NCBI RefSeq assembly: GCF_026183675.1
Contig: NZ_JAPIVK010000009.1
Span: forward strand, 1-41,886
Source: Microbulbifer halophilus
Lineage (GTDB): Bacteria; Pseudomonadota; Gammaproteobacteria; Pseudomonadales; Cellvibrionaceae
Length of the DNA stretch: 41,886 bases
Direction: 5' to 3'
Shown: positions 1 through 8,977 of the stretch, in pieces
Numbering within the stretch: position 1 is the first letter of the stretch
How the letters are laid out: every line of letters starts with the position of its first letter
The notes under the pieces: model-generated
Told to the model about the DNA's origin: nothing
The model's database searches: none
Seen by the model: the letters and a program-made list of their open reading frames with translations, nothing else
Made by a program: the position numbers and the translations under genes

Positions 1-29
1 GCTGGCCTCTCTCTTACCAATTGCACTTA

Positions 30-371
30 TTATCCGAAACCGCGAGGGTTCTTCTTGATCTTTTCGACAAACGCCCACAATGGCTCTCCACCGCCACCAC
101 CACTTATGTCTTCAGCGCGGACGGTATACTTCCATATCCCGTCTGACCGGCCCGATATTGTAACGGAAGTAGCAGTGGCCTCTGGGGTTATTGTTCTTTG
201 ATAGACACCATTCTTATACTCTTTCACCTCCGGACCGAAGTAACCACTATCCCAAGAAACGGTAAATGTGCCATCAGGGTCATAGGAGGGAGATAACACG
301 CTGGCATATGCAGCATTAGCAATCGGCAACAATGCCATCACGGCAACAACAAAGAATTTCCTAAACCGCAT
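30..371 (-). CDS. Small secreted protein with an FN3-like segment
   Basis: 113 residues from the ATG at 371, which has a GAGG ribosome site 7 nt upstream; a GTG one codon earlier is the alternative. The N terminus is a clear Sec signal peptide: basic MRFRKF, a hydrophobic core, then cleavage near ANAAYA. The mature part has the alternating pattern of a fibronectin III-like beta sandwich (TFTVSW early, WKYTVRAED late), then a glycine run (SGGGGGEP) and a short lysine-rich tail. FN3-like assignment is inference from pattern only, and the function is unknown. Base composition is visibly more AT-rich than the genes to the right, and it occupies the place where pgk follows epd in Pseudomonas and E. 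coli, so it may be an insertion. Confidence 0.65.
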   Translation of the reverse strand: MRFRKFFVVAVMALLPIANAAYASVLSPSYDPDGTFTVSWDSGYFGPEVKEYKNGVYQRTITPEATATSVTISGRSDGIWKYTVRAEDISGGGGGEPLWAFVEKIKKNPRGFG

Positions 372-683
372 CACCCGCCTCGACGAATCTTCTTATAATT
401 GGAGTAGAAAAGCTGCCTCCTCTGGCCCTTAAAAATTGCGGTCAAACAGAAAGTAAGAGAAGAGCAGAATCCATCCGGAAGTAAATTTCGCACCAGAGTT
501 TAACTGCACTTAAACATTGACGAAAAGCTCAACGTCATTACATGCAATTACAGCCATCCCTAAACTGCATGAACTGCCGTATAGGTCAGATTGACGCATT
601 GCGTAGAATGCAGACAACAGGCTACAAAAGGAAAGATCGAGCATTATTTGCCCGGAAATATACATTTCGGGCTAAGGCCTGCT
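372..683. other. Intergenic region, AT-rich
   Basis: 312 bp between the small secreted protein and the end of epd. It is AT-richer than the rest of the window. Apart from the hairpin next to the epd stop codon, I see no credible ORF, RNA gene or repeat in it. Confidence 0.6.
650..672 (-). terminator. Hairpin 11 nt after epd stop, possible terminator
   Basis: GCCCG and CGGGC pair, followed by AAAT/ATTT after one bulged base, closing a 4-nt loop. It lies just downstream of the epd stop on the minus strand. There is no T tract after it, so it is a weak candidate for a factor-independent terminator. Confidence 0.3.
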
Positions 684-1763
684 CTACGAGCTGCACACCA
701 GAGACCGAGCAACATTCAACATCCGGTTGGCAAACCCCCACTCGTTATCAAACCAGATCAACACCTTCACCAGATTGCCGCCGGCCACACGGGTCTGGCT
801 GGCATCCACAATGCCGGAGCGGGGATCGTGGTTGAAATCGCAGGAGGCGAGGGGTTCCTCGGTATAGCCAAGCACACCGGAAAACTCGCTTTCGGCGGCA
901 GATTTCAGCAGGGCGTTGACCTCGGCCTGGGTAACGGGTTTGTGTAGCTGCACGGACAGGTCAATGGCGGAAACATTGACGGTGGGCACGCGCATGGCCT
1001 GGGCTTCGAAGCGGCCGGCCAGGCTGGGGAGTATGCGTTCGATACCGCGGGCGAGGCCGGTGTCGACCGGGATGATCGAAGTCATCGCCGAGCGGGTTTT
1101 TCTGAGATCCGTGTGGTGGTAGGCATCGCTTACCGGCTGGTCGTTCATCGCCGAATGGATGGTGGTGATGACGCCGGCATCGATACCGAAGGTTTTGTCC
1201 AGCGCAGAGATGACCGGCACACTGCAGTTGGTGGTGCAGGAGGCGGCGGAGACGATGGTCTCACTGCCGGTGAGAGTTCTGTCGTTAACGCCGTAGACGA
1301 TGGTGGCATCCACATCGCGGTTGGCGGGTTGGGAGAAGAGTACTTTTTTGGCGCCGGCTTTTAGGTGCAACTCGGCGCGTTCGCGCTCGGTGAAGCTGCC
1401 GGTGCATTCGAGCACTATGTCGACGTTTTCCTTGCGCCAGTTGAGGTCTTCGAGGTTTTCGTGGTGGGTGATGGTTATGGGGTCGTTGTTAACCACGAGG
1501 GTGTCCGAGCTGCCCTCTCCCCCGGCCCCTCTCCCAGAGGGAGAGGGGAGTGTGCCGGAGGGAGAGGGGGGCGGCGTAGATACTTCACCGGTAAATCTAC
1601 CGTGGACGGAGTCGTACTTGGTCAGGTGGGCGATGGTGGCGCAGTCGGCCAGTTCGTTGATCGCGACTATCTGCAATTGATCGCGGGCGCCGCCTTCGTA
1701 GAGGGCGCGGAGGACGGAGCGGCCGATGCGGCCGTAGCCGTTGATGGCGAGGCGGACAGTCAT
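684..1763 (-). CDS. epd: D-erythrose-4-phosphate dehydrogenase (GAPDH family)
   Basis: Oxidises erythrose 4-phosphate to 4-phosphoerythronate with NAD, for pyridoxal 5-phosphate synthesis; GAPDH activity is the alternative. The N-terminal Rossmann motif is INGYGRIGR, the catalytic cysteine sits in SAASCTTNC, and the C terminus carries [13 protein letters not shown]. The stretch [15 protein letters not shown] matches Epd rather than GapA, and tkt upstream is the usual Epd context. I start at the ATG at 1763, directly before [10 protein letters not shown]; the longer reading to 1808 runs into a dispersed repeat. The ribosome site is weak. Residues about 65-84 (proline, serine and glycine rich) are encoded by a family-A palindromic repeat inserted in frame between HGRFTGEV and the next beta strand. 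E. coli Epd, from memory, has only about six residues there. Everything else looks intact. Confidence 0.87.
   Translation of the reverse strand: MTVRLAINGYGRIGRSVLRALYEGGARDQLQIVAINELADCATIAHLTKYDSVHGRFTGEVSTPPPSPSGTLPSPSGRGAGGEGSSDTLVVNNDPITITHHENLEDLNWRKENVDIVLECTGSFTERERAELHLKAGAKKVLFSQPANRDVDATIVYGVNDRTLTGSETIVSAASCTTNCSVPVISALDKTFGIDAGVITTIHSAMNDQPVSDAYHHTDLRKTRSAMTSIIPVDTGLARGIERILPSLAGRFEAQAMRVPTVNVSAIDLSVQLHKPVTQAEVNALLKSAAESEFSGVLGYTEEPLASCDFNHDPRSGIVDASQTRVAGGNLVKVLIWFDNEWGFANRMLNVARSLVCSS
1513..1571. repeat. Family A palindromic repeat inside epd (A1)
   Basis: CCCTCTCCC followed by a CTCTCCCAGAGGGAGAG palindrome and a further GGGAGAGGGG arm. The same core occurs at five other places in this window, all intergenic. 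Here it lies wholly inside the epd reading frame without breaking it. Confidence 0.85.
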
Positions 1764-1807
1764 CGGTTGGTAGCCAACTTCGGCATAGGAATTAAACTCC
1801 GGGGACA

Positions 1808-1835
1808 CTGGATCCCGGCCTGCGCCGGGATGACG
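1808..1835. repeat. Family C palindromic repeat (C1)
   Basis: CTGGATCCCGG and CCGGGATGACG arms around a short spacer, just upstream of the epd start. Related copies lie at 7980, 39973 and 40043. A degenerate TCATGCCGG half follows at about 1847. Confidence 0.8.
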
Positions 1836-1909
1836 ACATTGCAGTCGTCATGCCGGCACAAAGCCTGTACCAGACTTGATTCGGTATCGGCATCCAGAGT
1901 GGCTGGATG

Positions 1910-3913
1910 TTATTTCAGCAGCTTTTCTACAGTCTCTGCCACATTGTCGGCGGTGAAGCCGAAGTACTTCATCAGCTCGCCGCCGGGGGCGGATTCGCCG
2001 AAGGTGTTCATGCCGACGATATCGCCGTCGAAGCCGACGAACTTGTACCAGTAGTCCCTGTGGCCGGCCTCGACCGCGACGCGGGTGCGCACGCTCGACG
2101 GCAGCACGGACTCGCGGTAGGACTCGTCCTGCTCCATAAAGGCTTCGGCACAGGGCATGGAAACCACGCGGATCTTTTTGTCGGCCAGCTGTTCCTTCGC
2201 CGCCATGGCCAGTTCCACTTCGGAACCGGTGGCGATGATGATGGCTTCCGGGGCACCCTCGCAGTCCGCCAGTACATAGCCGCCCTTTTCGATCTGTGCC
2301 AGTTGGGCTTGGTCGCGTTTCTGCGGCGCCAGGCCCTGGCGACTGAAGACCAGTGCGCTGGGGCCGTCGCCGCGGCTGACGGCCATTTTCCAGCTCACTG
2401 CGGATTCGGTGGTGTCGCAGGGCCGCCAGGTATGCAGGTTGGGCGTGGCGCGCAGGGCGGTGAGCTGCTCCACCGCCTGGTGGGTGGGGCCGTCTTCGCC
2501 CAGGCCGATGGAGTCGTGGGTGTAGACAAAGATCACCCGCTGCTTCATCAGCGAGGCCATGCGCACGGCATTGCGGGCGTACTCCATGAACATCAGGAAG
2601 GTCGCGCCGTAGGGCACGAAGCCGCCGTGCAGGGCAATGCCGTTCATGATGGCGCTCATGCCGAACTCCCGCACGCCGTAGTAGACGTAGTTGCCCGAGG
2701 CATCGTCGGCAGTCACGGTTTTCGAGTCGGACCAGATGGTGAGGTTGGAGCCGGCCAGGTCGGCGGAGCCGCCGAGGAATTCCGGCAGCAGCGGGCCTAG
2801 GGCGTTGAGGGTGTTCTGGCTGGCCTTGCGCGAGGCTAGCTTCTCGGCTTTATCCTGGCACTCCCGGATGTACTCGTCGGCTTTCACCGGGAAGTCCGCC
2901 GGCAGCTCGCCGCTGACACGGCGCTCGAACTCGTCCGCCAGTTCCGGGAAGGCCTCGCGATAGTCGGCGAAGATATCCTTCCACTCGTCTTCCTGGGCCT
3001 CGCCCTTGCCGCGCGCATCCCAGCCTGCGTAGATATCCTCGGGGATCTCGAAGGGCGCGTGGGGCCAGTTGATGGTTTCGCGCACCAGCGCGACTTCTTC
3101 CTCGCCCAGCGCCGCGCCGTGGCACTCTTCGCGGCCCTGCTTGTTGGGGGAACCGAAACCGATCACGGTCTTGCAGCAGATGATGGTGGGTTTATCGGTC
3201 TCCGCGCGGGCTTCTTCGATGGCTTTCTTGACCGCCGCGGAATCGTGGCCGTCTACATTGGGGACCACATGCCAGCCGTAGGATTCGAAGCGCTTGGGGG
3301 TATCGTCGGTAAACCAGCCCCGCACCTCGCCGTCGATGGAGATGCCGTTGTCGTCGTAGAAGGCGATCAGCTTGCCCAGGCCCAGGGTGCCGGCCAGGGA
3401 GCAGGCTTCGTGAGAGACGCCCTCCATCAGGCAGCCGTCGCCCATGAAGGTGTAGGTGTGGTGATCCACCAGCTCGTAGCCGGGGCGGTTGAACTGGGCC
3501 GCCAGAACTTTTTCCGCCAGCGCCATACCCACGGCGTTGGTGAGCCCCTGGCCCAGCGGTCCGGTGGTGGTCTCGACGCCCGGCGCGTAGCCGTACTCCG
3601 GGTGGCCCGGGGTTTTGGAGTGGAGCTGGCGGAAGCTCTTCAGCTCCTCCATCGGCAGTTCGTAACCGGACAGGTGCAGCAGCGAGTAGAGCAGCATGGA
3701 ACCGTGGCCGTTGGACAGCACGAAGCGGTCGCGGTCGGCCCAGTCCGGGTTGGCCGGGTTGTGCTTGAGATAGTCGTTCCACAGGACTTCGGCGATATCC
3801 GCCATGCCCATGGGGGCGCCGGGGTGGCCGCTCTTGGCTTTCTGCACGGCATCCATGGACAGGGCGCGAACGGCATTGGCCAGTTCGGTGCGGGAAGGGT
3901 TGCTGGAACTCAT
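1910..3913 (-). CDS. tkt: Transketolase
   Basis: Thiamine-diphosphate enzyme of the non-oxidative pentose phosphate and Calvin-type shuffling reactions, moving two-carbon ketol units. From ATG 3913 the protein has 667 residues, the normal length. The first ORF methionine at 4015 only adds an arginine-rich tail of no family resemblance. Visible landmarks are SGHPGAPMG near the N terminus, the GHGSMLLY segment, the thiamine-binding GDGCLMEG followed by the usual N ([10 protein letters not shown]), the pyrimidine-domain stretch [11 protein letters not shown], and the C-terminal FGESAPGG. epd follows on the same strand after about 146 bp containing a family-C repeat, so the two are probably one unit. 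sahR is divergent, and a LacI-type palindrome at 4051 may control tkt. Confidence 0.97.
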   Translation of the reverse strand: MSSSNPSRTELANAVRALSMDAVQKAKSGHPGAPMGMADIAEVLWNDYLKHNPANPDWADRDRFVLSNGHGSMLLYSLLHLSGYELPMEELKSFRQLHSKTPGHPEYGYAPGVETTTGPLGQGLTNAVGMALAEKVLAAQFNRPGYELVDHHTYTFMGDGCLMEGVSHEACSLAGTLGLGKLIAFYDDNGISIDGEVRGWFTDDTPKRFESYGWHVVPNVDGHDSAAVKKAIEEARAETDKPTIICCKTVIGFGSPNKQGREECHGAALGEEEVALVRETINWPHAPFEIPEDIYAGWDARGKGEAQEDEWKDIFADYREAFPELADEFERRVSGELPADFPVKADEYIRECQDKAEKLASRKASQNTLNALGPLLPEFLGGSADLAGSNLTIWSDSKTVTADDASGNYVYYGVREFGMSAIMNGIALHGGFVPYGATFLMFMEYARNAVRMASLMKQRVIFVYTHDSIGLGEDGPTHQAVEQLTALRATPNLHTWRPCDTTESAVSWKMAVSRGDGPSALVFSRQGLAPQKRDQAQLAQIEKGGYVLADCEGAPEAIIIATGSEVELAMAAKEQLADKKIRVVSMPCAEAFMEQDESYRESVLPSSVRTRVAVEAGHRDYWYKFVGFDGDIVGMNTFGESAPGGELMKYFGFTADNVAETVEKLLK

Positions 3914-4050
3914 AGGGCTCGGCTCTCTGGTCGGTTCGTGCGGCACCGGGCACTGGCCCGGGCCGCGGCGGCTAAAAAGGAGGCGTATTCTCCCGCAATC
4001 CGCCGCGGGGCGCAAAGGCGACGGGCCGTTGCGGCGAATTTCGGGCCAAT

Positions 4051-4068
4051 AATGGTATCGCTACCATT
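4051..4068. promoter_or_regulatory. LacI-family-type operator between tkt and sahR
   Basis: AATGGTATCGCTACCATT: 7-bp perfect arms, even-numbered, with central CG, the layout typical of LacI/PurR-family operators. It lies 138 bp upstream of tkt. Assignment to tkt rather than sahR, and the regulator itself, are inference; no LacI-type gene is in the window. Confidence 0.45.
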
Positions 4069-4073
4069 CAGCA

Positions 4074-4133
4074 CATCAAGACAGCAACCTGCATCAAGAT
4101 TTCTTTATGCACCTATATCAAAAAACTTTGATA
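4074..4133 (+). promoter_or_regulatory. Tandem SahR-like operators upstream of sahR
   Basis: Site 2, TATCAAAAAACTTTGATA at 4116-4133, is a perfect 7-4-7 inverted repeat. Site 1, GCATCAAGATTTCTTTATGC at 4091-4110, has the same 4-bp spacer and one mismatched pair. A further half-site, CATCAAG, lies at 4074-4080, 18 bp before the identical half of site 1. The TATCAA/TTGATA form is, to my memory, what the SahR (SAH-responsive ArsR) family binds. Site 2 overlaps the predicted -35 box of sahR, which fits autorepression. Confidence 0.6.
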
Positions 4134-4156
4134 CAGAGGGCAGCCAGTGCTAAACT
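4128..4156 (+). promoter_or_regulatory. Predicted sigma-70 promoter of sahR
   Basis: -35 TTGATA at 4128-4133, a 17-bp spacer, and -10 TAAACT at 4151-4156 with an extended TG at 4148-4149. The expected transcription start is at about 4163, which coincides with the ATG at 4164, so the message would be leaderless or nearly so. Confidence 0.5.
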
Positions 4157-4163
4157 CGCCGCC

Positions 4164-5129
4164 ATGCTTCAATCCCAGCCCGCTCCGGATACCGCCGACA
4201 ACGCAGACGGCGACGCCATCGCGCAACTGGCCGCGCGCCTGAAGGCGGCCGGCGATCCGCTGCGACTGGAGATATTGCGCCTGCTGAGCCAGGACTCCTA
4301 CAGCGTGTTGGAGCTGTGCCGCATCTTCGATCTGCGCCAGCCGGCCCTGTCCCATCACCTGAAAGTGCTGGCGCAGGCGGGACTGGTCAACAAGCGCCGC
4401 GAGGGCAACAACCTCTTCTACCGGCGCAGCAGCCACGACGACCGCCTGCAGCCACTGTTCGCCAGCCTGGACTGGCTGCCGCTGGCCCCCGAGCGCGCGG
4501 CAAAGGTGGAGCAGGTGGCCCGGGAACGCGCCGAGGCCTCGCGACGCTTCTTCGCCGACTACGGCAACCGCTTCCGCGAACAGCAGGAGCTGATCGCCGG
4601 CTACGAGGTCTACGGCCCACAGGTGGCGCAACTGCTCAAAGCCGGCGGCGCGGCGCTGGAGGTGGGCCCCGGCGAGGGCGAGTTTCTCGCCGAACTGGCC
4701 GGGTGCTTCCGGCAGGTCACCGCGCTGGACCTGTCCGCAACCATGCTGGCGCGGGCCCGGCAGTTTGCCGGCGAGCGGAAGCTGGGGAATATCGAATTCG
4801 TCTGCGGCGATACCCGCGAGGCGGCCGCGCGACCGGACAGCGCCGACAGCATCGTGGTGAATATGGTGCTGCACCACACCCCGGAGCCGGCACAGATATT
4901 CCGCGACCTGCAGGCGGCGCTGAAAAGCGGCGGCCAGCTGCTGGTGGCAGAACTGCAGGACCACAAACAGGACTGGGCCCGCGAGGCCTGCGGCGATCTG
5001 TGGCTGGGCTTTGCGCCGGAACAGCTCGCCGGCTGGGCGCAGGACGCGGGCCTGCAGAACGGGCGCAGTGTCTACAGTGCGCTGCGCAATGGATTCCAGA
5101 TCCAGATACGGGAATTCCTGAAACCCTGA
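4164..5129 (+). CDS. sahR: SahR-type ArsR regulator fused to a methyltransferase domain
   Basis: 321 residues. An ArsR winged helix lies at about 25-105 ([13 protein letters not shown]; recognition helix around [13 protein letters not shown]; wing [10 protein letters not shown]). A class I SAM-methyltransferase-like fold follows at about 145-300, with the nucleotide loop [12 protein letters not shown] and MVLHHTPEP. This two-domain architecture next to metK and ahcY is that of SahR, which senses S-adenosylhomocysteine and represses SAM-cycle genes (family knowledge). I chose ATG 4164 over 4107, because the earlier start lies inside the operator. No ribosome site precedes 4164, consistent with a leaderless transcript. 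The methyltransferase domain is thought to serve as ligand sensor, not enzyme, in this family. metK follows 71 bp later. Confidence 0.85.
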   Translation: MLQSQPAPDTADNADGDAIAQLAARLKAAGDPLRLEILRLLSQDSYSVLELCRIFDLRQPALSHHLKVLAQAGLVNKRREGNNLFYRRSSHDDRLQPLFASLDWLPLAPERAAKVEQVARERAEASRRFFADYGNRFREQQELIAGYEVYGPQVAQLLKAGGAALEVGPGEGEFLAELAGCFRQVTALDLSATMLARARQFAGERKLGNIEFVCGDTREAAARPDSADSIVVNMVLHHTPEPAQIFRDLQAALKSGGQLLVAELQDHKQDWAREACGDLWLGFAPEQLAGWAQDAGLQNGRSVYSALRNGFQIQIREFLKP

Positions 5130-5166
5130 CCGGCCCCTGCAGGCTCCTACAGAGCAGAATTTTTTA

Positions 5167-5185
5167 TTTTTGCCACAGGCAAAAA
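5167..5185. promoter_or_regulatory. Inverted repeat just before metK ribosome site
   Basis: TTTTTGCC, ACA, GGCAAAAA: a perfect 8-bp stem with a 3-nt loop, ending 1 nt before the AAGGAG site of metK. It has A and T runs on the two arms. It could be a weak terminator, a protein site or a translation-modulating hairpin; the sequence alone does not decide. Confidence 0.4.
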
Positions 5186-5200
5186 CAAGGAGACTCTCAC

Positions 5201-6421
<1,221 letters not shown>

Positions 6422-6445
6422 TCGCCGAACCCGAAAAATTGTGCA

Positions 6446-6499
6446 GTAGGGTGCGCCGTGCGCACCGATAGAAGCAACGGTGCGCACGGCGCACCCTAC
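6446..6499. repeat. Family B 54-nt perfect hairpin between metK and ahcY (B1)
   Basis: Two perfect 22-nt complementary arms (left 6446-6467 beginning GTAGGGTGCGCC, right 6478-6499 ending GGCGCACCCTAC) around a 10-nt loop. A single arm of the same sequence recurs at 26290-26310. It is strong enough to form in RNA and to act as a processing or attenuation signal between the two genes. Confidence 0.9.
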
Positions 6500-6518
6500 C
6501 GAGAATAGAGGTAAGGAC

Positions 6519-7904
6519 ATGAACCAGATGAGCACCGAATTCAAAGACTTCAAAGTCGCCGACATCGCACTGGCCGACTGGGGCCGCCGCGAGATCGAGA
6601 TCGCCGAGGGCGAGATGCCGGCGCTGATGACCCTGCGGGAAAAGTACCGGGCCGAGCAGCCGCTGGCCGGCGCGCGCATCATGGGCTGTATCCACATGAC
6701 CATCCAGACCGCAGTGCTGATCGAGACACTGGTGGCGCTGGGCGCGGAAGTGCGCTGGTCCTCGTGCAATATTTTCTCCACCCAGGATCACGCCGCCGCG
6801 GCCATCGCCGCCAGCGGTATTCCGGTGTTCGCCTGGAAGGGGGAAACCGAGGAAGAATACGAGTGGTGCCTGGAGCGCACCGTGGGCGCGGACGTGGCCG
6901 GCTGGCAGCCGAACCTGATCCTCGACGACGGCGGCGACCTGACCGAACTGCTGCACCGCAAATACCCGGAAATCCTCGACAACTGCCACGGCATCAGTGA
7001 GGAGACCACTACCGGCGTACACCGCCTGCAGGACATGCTGCGCGAGGGCACGCTGAAAGTGCCGGCCATCAACGTCAACGACGCCGTCACCAAGAGCAAG
7101 AACGACAACAAGTACGGCTGTCGCCACAGCCTCAACGACGCCATCAAGCGCGGCACCGACCACCTGCTGTCCGGCAAGAAGGCGCTGGTAATCGGCTACG
7201 GCGACGTGGGGAAGGGCTCCGCCGCTTCCCTGCGCCAGGAAGGCATGATCGTGAAAGTCTCCGAGGTGGACCCCATCTGCGCCATGCAGGCCTGCATGGA
7301 TGGCTTCGAGCTGGTGTCTCCTTATAGAGACGGCGTCAATACCGGCACCGACGAAGGTGTGAATAAAGAACTGCTGGCGAATACCGACCTGATCGTCACC
7401 ACCACCGGGAACACCACCGTCTGCGACGCGCCCATGCTGAAGGCGCTGAAGAGCGGCGCCGTGGTGTGCAATATCGGCCACTTCGACAACGAGATCGACA
7501 CCGCCTTTATGCGCGAAAACTGGCAGTGGCAGGAAGTGAAACCGCAGGTGCACAAGATCGTGCGCAACGCGGCCGACAACGATCACCTGCTGCTGCTGTC
7601 CGAGGGCCGCCTGGTCAACCTGGGCAACGCCACCGGCCACCCCAGCCGCATCATGGACGGCTCTTTCGCCAACCAGGTGCTGGCCCAGATCCACCTGTTC
7701 AATGAAAAATTTGCCGAGCTGCCAGCGGACCAGAAGGTGCCGGCACTGTACGTGAAAGTGCTGCCGAAACACCTGGACGAGGAAGTGGCCCGCTATATGG
7801 TGCAGGGCTTCGGCGGCGTGATTACGCGCATGACCGAAGACCAGGCCGGCTATATCGGCGTTTCCGTGGACGGGCCCTACAAGCCGGAAAGTTACAAGTA
7901 TTAA
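6519..7904 (+). CDS. ahcY: Adenosylhomocysteinase (SAH hydrolase)
   Basis: Splits S-adenosylhomocysteine to adenosine and homocysteine with tightly bound NAD, removing the product inhibitor of methyltransferases. 461 residues from ATG 6519 (AAGG site 3-6 nt before); the longer reading to 6480 is repeat-derived. Landmarks: [29 protein letters not shown], the NAD-binding [20 protein letters not shown], and the C-terminal [11 protein letters not shown], ending in the lysine and tyrosine typical of the family. No SAH riboswitch is visible in the short leader, which is filled by hairpin B1, so control probably comes from SahR upstream. Confidence 0.98.
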   Translation: MNQMSTEFKDFKVADIALADWGRREIEIAEGEMPALMTLREKYRAEQPLAGARIMGCIHMTIQTAVLIETLVALGAEVRWSSCNIFSTQDHAAAAIAASGIPVFAWKGETEEEYEWCLERTVGADVAGWQPNLILDDGGDLTELLHRKYPEILDNCHGISEETTTGVHRLQDMLREGTLKVPAINVNDAVTKSKNDNKYGCRHSLNDAIKRGTDHLLSGKKALVIGYGDVGKGSAASLRQEGMIVKVSEVDPICAMQACMDGFELVSPYRDGVNTGTDEGVNKELLANTDLIVTTTGNTTVCDAPMLKALKSGAVVCNIGHFDNEIDTAFMRENWQWQEVKPQVHKIVRNAADNDHLLLLSEGRLVNLGNATGHPSRIMDGSFANQVLAQIHLFNEKFAELPADQKVPALYVKVLPKHLDEEVARYMVQGFGGVITRMTEDQAGYIGVSVDGPYKPESYKY

Positions 7905-7979
7905 TCAACCTCGGCGCTGGATGGCGGTACCGAATCATGTCCGGCACGGGCGCTGCGCCGGCATGGCGCATTCGACTAT

Positions 7980-8008
7980 CGTCATCCCGGACTTGATCCG
8001 GGATCCAG
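7980..8008. repeat. Family C palindromic repeat (C2)
   Basis: ATCCCGGA (7984-7991) and TCCGGGAT (7997-8004), perfect 8-bp arms around CTTGA, flanked by CGTC and CCAG as in the other copies. It lies 28 bp before metF. Confidence 0.85.
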
Positions 8009-8035
8009 ATCACCGAGGGGCTGGAAGTGAGTACA

Positions 8036-8875
8036 ATGACCGACACCCCCAGAATCAGCTTTGAATTCTTCCCGCCCAAAACCCCCGAGGGCCGGGAAAA
8101 ACTGTACAAGACCCGCGAAACGCTGCAGGCGTTCGAGCCGGAGTTTTTCTCCGTCACCTATGGCGCCGGCGGCACTACCCGCGACACCACCGCCAATATC
8201 GTCACCGATATGCGCGGCGACGGTATCTCCATCGCACCGCACCTGTCGTTCGGCGGCGATAACGAGGACACGGTTCTCGAATTGCTGAATCGCTATAAAG
8301 AGGCCGGGGTAAACCGTATCGTCGCCCTGCGCGGCGATATGCCATCGGGCATGGGCGCCGTGGCGCAATTGGTGTACGCCAACGAACTGGTGGCCTTTAT
8401 CCGCCGCCACACAGACGACCAGTTCCACCTGGAAGTGGCCGCCTATCCGGAAATCCACCCGGAGTCCGAAAGCTACGACGACGATATCTTCTACCTGAAG
8501 GGCAAGTTCGAGGCCGGCGCCGACAGCGCGCTGACCCAGTACTTCTACAACCCGGATGCGTATTTCTATTTTATCGACCAGTGCCAGAAGGCCGACATCG
8601 ATGCGCCCATCGTGCCGGGCATTATGCCGATCACCAATTTCGCCAACCTGGCGCGCTTCTCGCGCAACTGCGGCGCGGAGATCCCGCGCTGGCTGCGCCA
8701 GCGGATGGAAAGCTTCCGCGATCCGGAAGATATCAAGAAACTGGGGCTGGAAGTGGTCACCGACCTTTGCAAAACCCTGCTCGAGGGCGGTGCGCCGGGG
8801 CTGCATTTCTACACCATGAACCAGGTGAGCCCTACCGCGGATATTCTGCGGGCGCTGGATATTCCGGAGGCTTGA
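8036..8875 (+). CDS. metF: 5,10-methylenetetrahydrofolate reductase
   Basis: FAD enzyme that makes 5-methyl-tetrahydrofolate for remethylation of homocysteine, closing the cycle begun by metK and ahcY. 279 residues from ATG 8036 (GGAAG about 8 nt upstream). A GTG at 8027 with GAGGGG before it is an equally possible start and adds three residues. Landmarks: SFEFFPPKT near the N terminus, SVTYGAGGTTRDTT, VALRGDMP, the aldolase-type barrel segment TQYFYNPDAYF, and PGIMPITNF. The gap after ahcY is 131 bp and includes repeat C2, so a separate promoter is possible. No SahR-like site is seen directly upstream. Confidence 0.97.
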   Translation: MTDTPRISFEFFPPKTPEGREKLYKTRETLQAFEPEFFSVTYGAGGTTRDTTANIVTDMRGDGISIAPHLSFGGDNEDTVLELLNRYKEAGVNRIVALRGDMPSGMGAVAQLVYANELVAFIRRHTDDQFHLEVAAYPEIHPESESYDDDIFYLKGKFEAGADSALTQYFYNPDAYFYFIDQCQKADIDAPIVPGIMPITNFANLARFSRNCGAEIPRWLRQRMESFRDPEDIKKLGLEVVTDLCKTLLEGGAPGLHFYTMNQVSPTADILRALDIPEA

Positions 8876-8909
8876 TTCTCCCCCTTTTCAACCCGCCCCG
8901 TGAAAATAC

Positions 8910-8977
8910 GTAGATTGGAGTGAACTCCGCGAAGTCCAACACACTGTGTCGGACTTCGTCTCATTCACCCCGATCTA
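8910..8977. repeat. Family E hairpin repeat between convergent metF and sigma gene (E1)
   Basis: Inner perfect stem CGAAGTCC (8930-8937) with GGACTTCG (8951-8958). Outer arms GTAGATTGGAGTGAA (8910-8924) and its near-complement at 8963-8977. The right end supplies the TAG stop codon of the minus-strand sigma gene. A related element follows tex at 21377. It may act as a two-way terminator for metF and the sigma gene. Confidence 0.8.

Noticed and set aside
1501..1580. Frameshift or pseudogene in epd
   Set aside because: The insertion keeps the frame, and all conserved motifs continue on both sides.
6422..6518. SAH riboswitch before ahcY
   Set aside because: The leader is only 97 nt and mostly the family-B hairpin; none of the conserved riboswitch core is visible.
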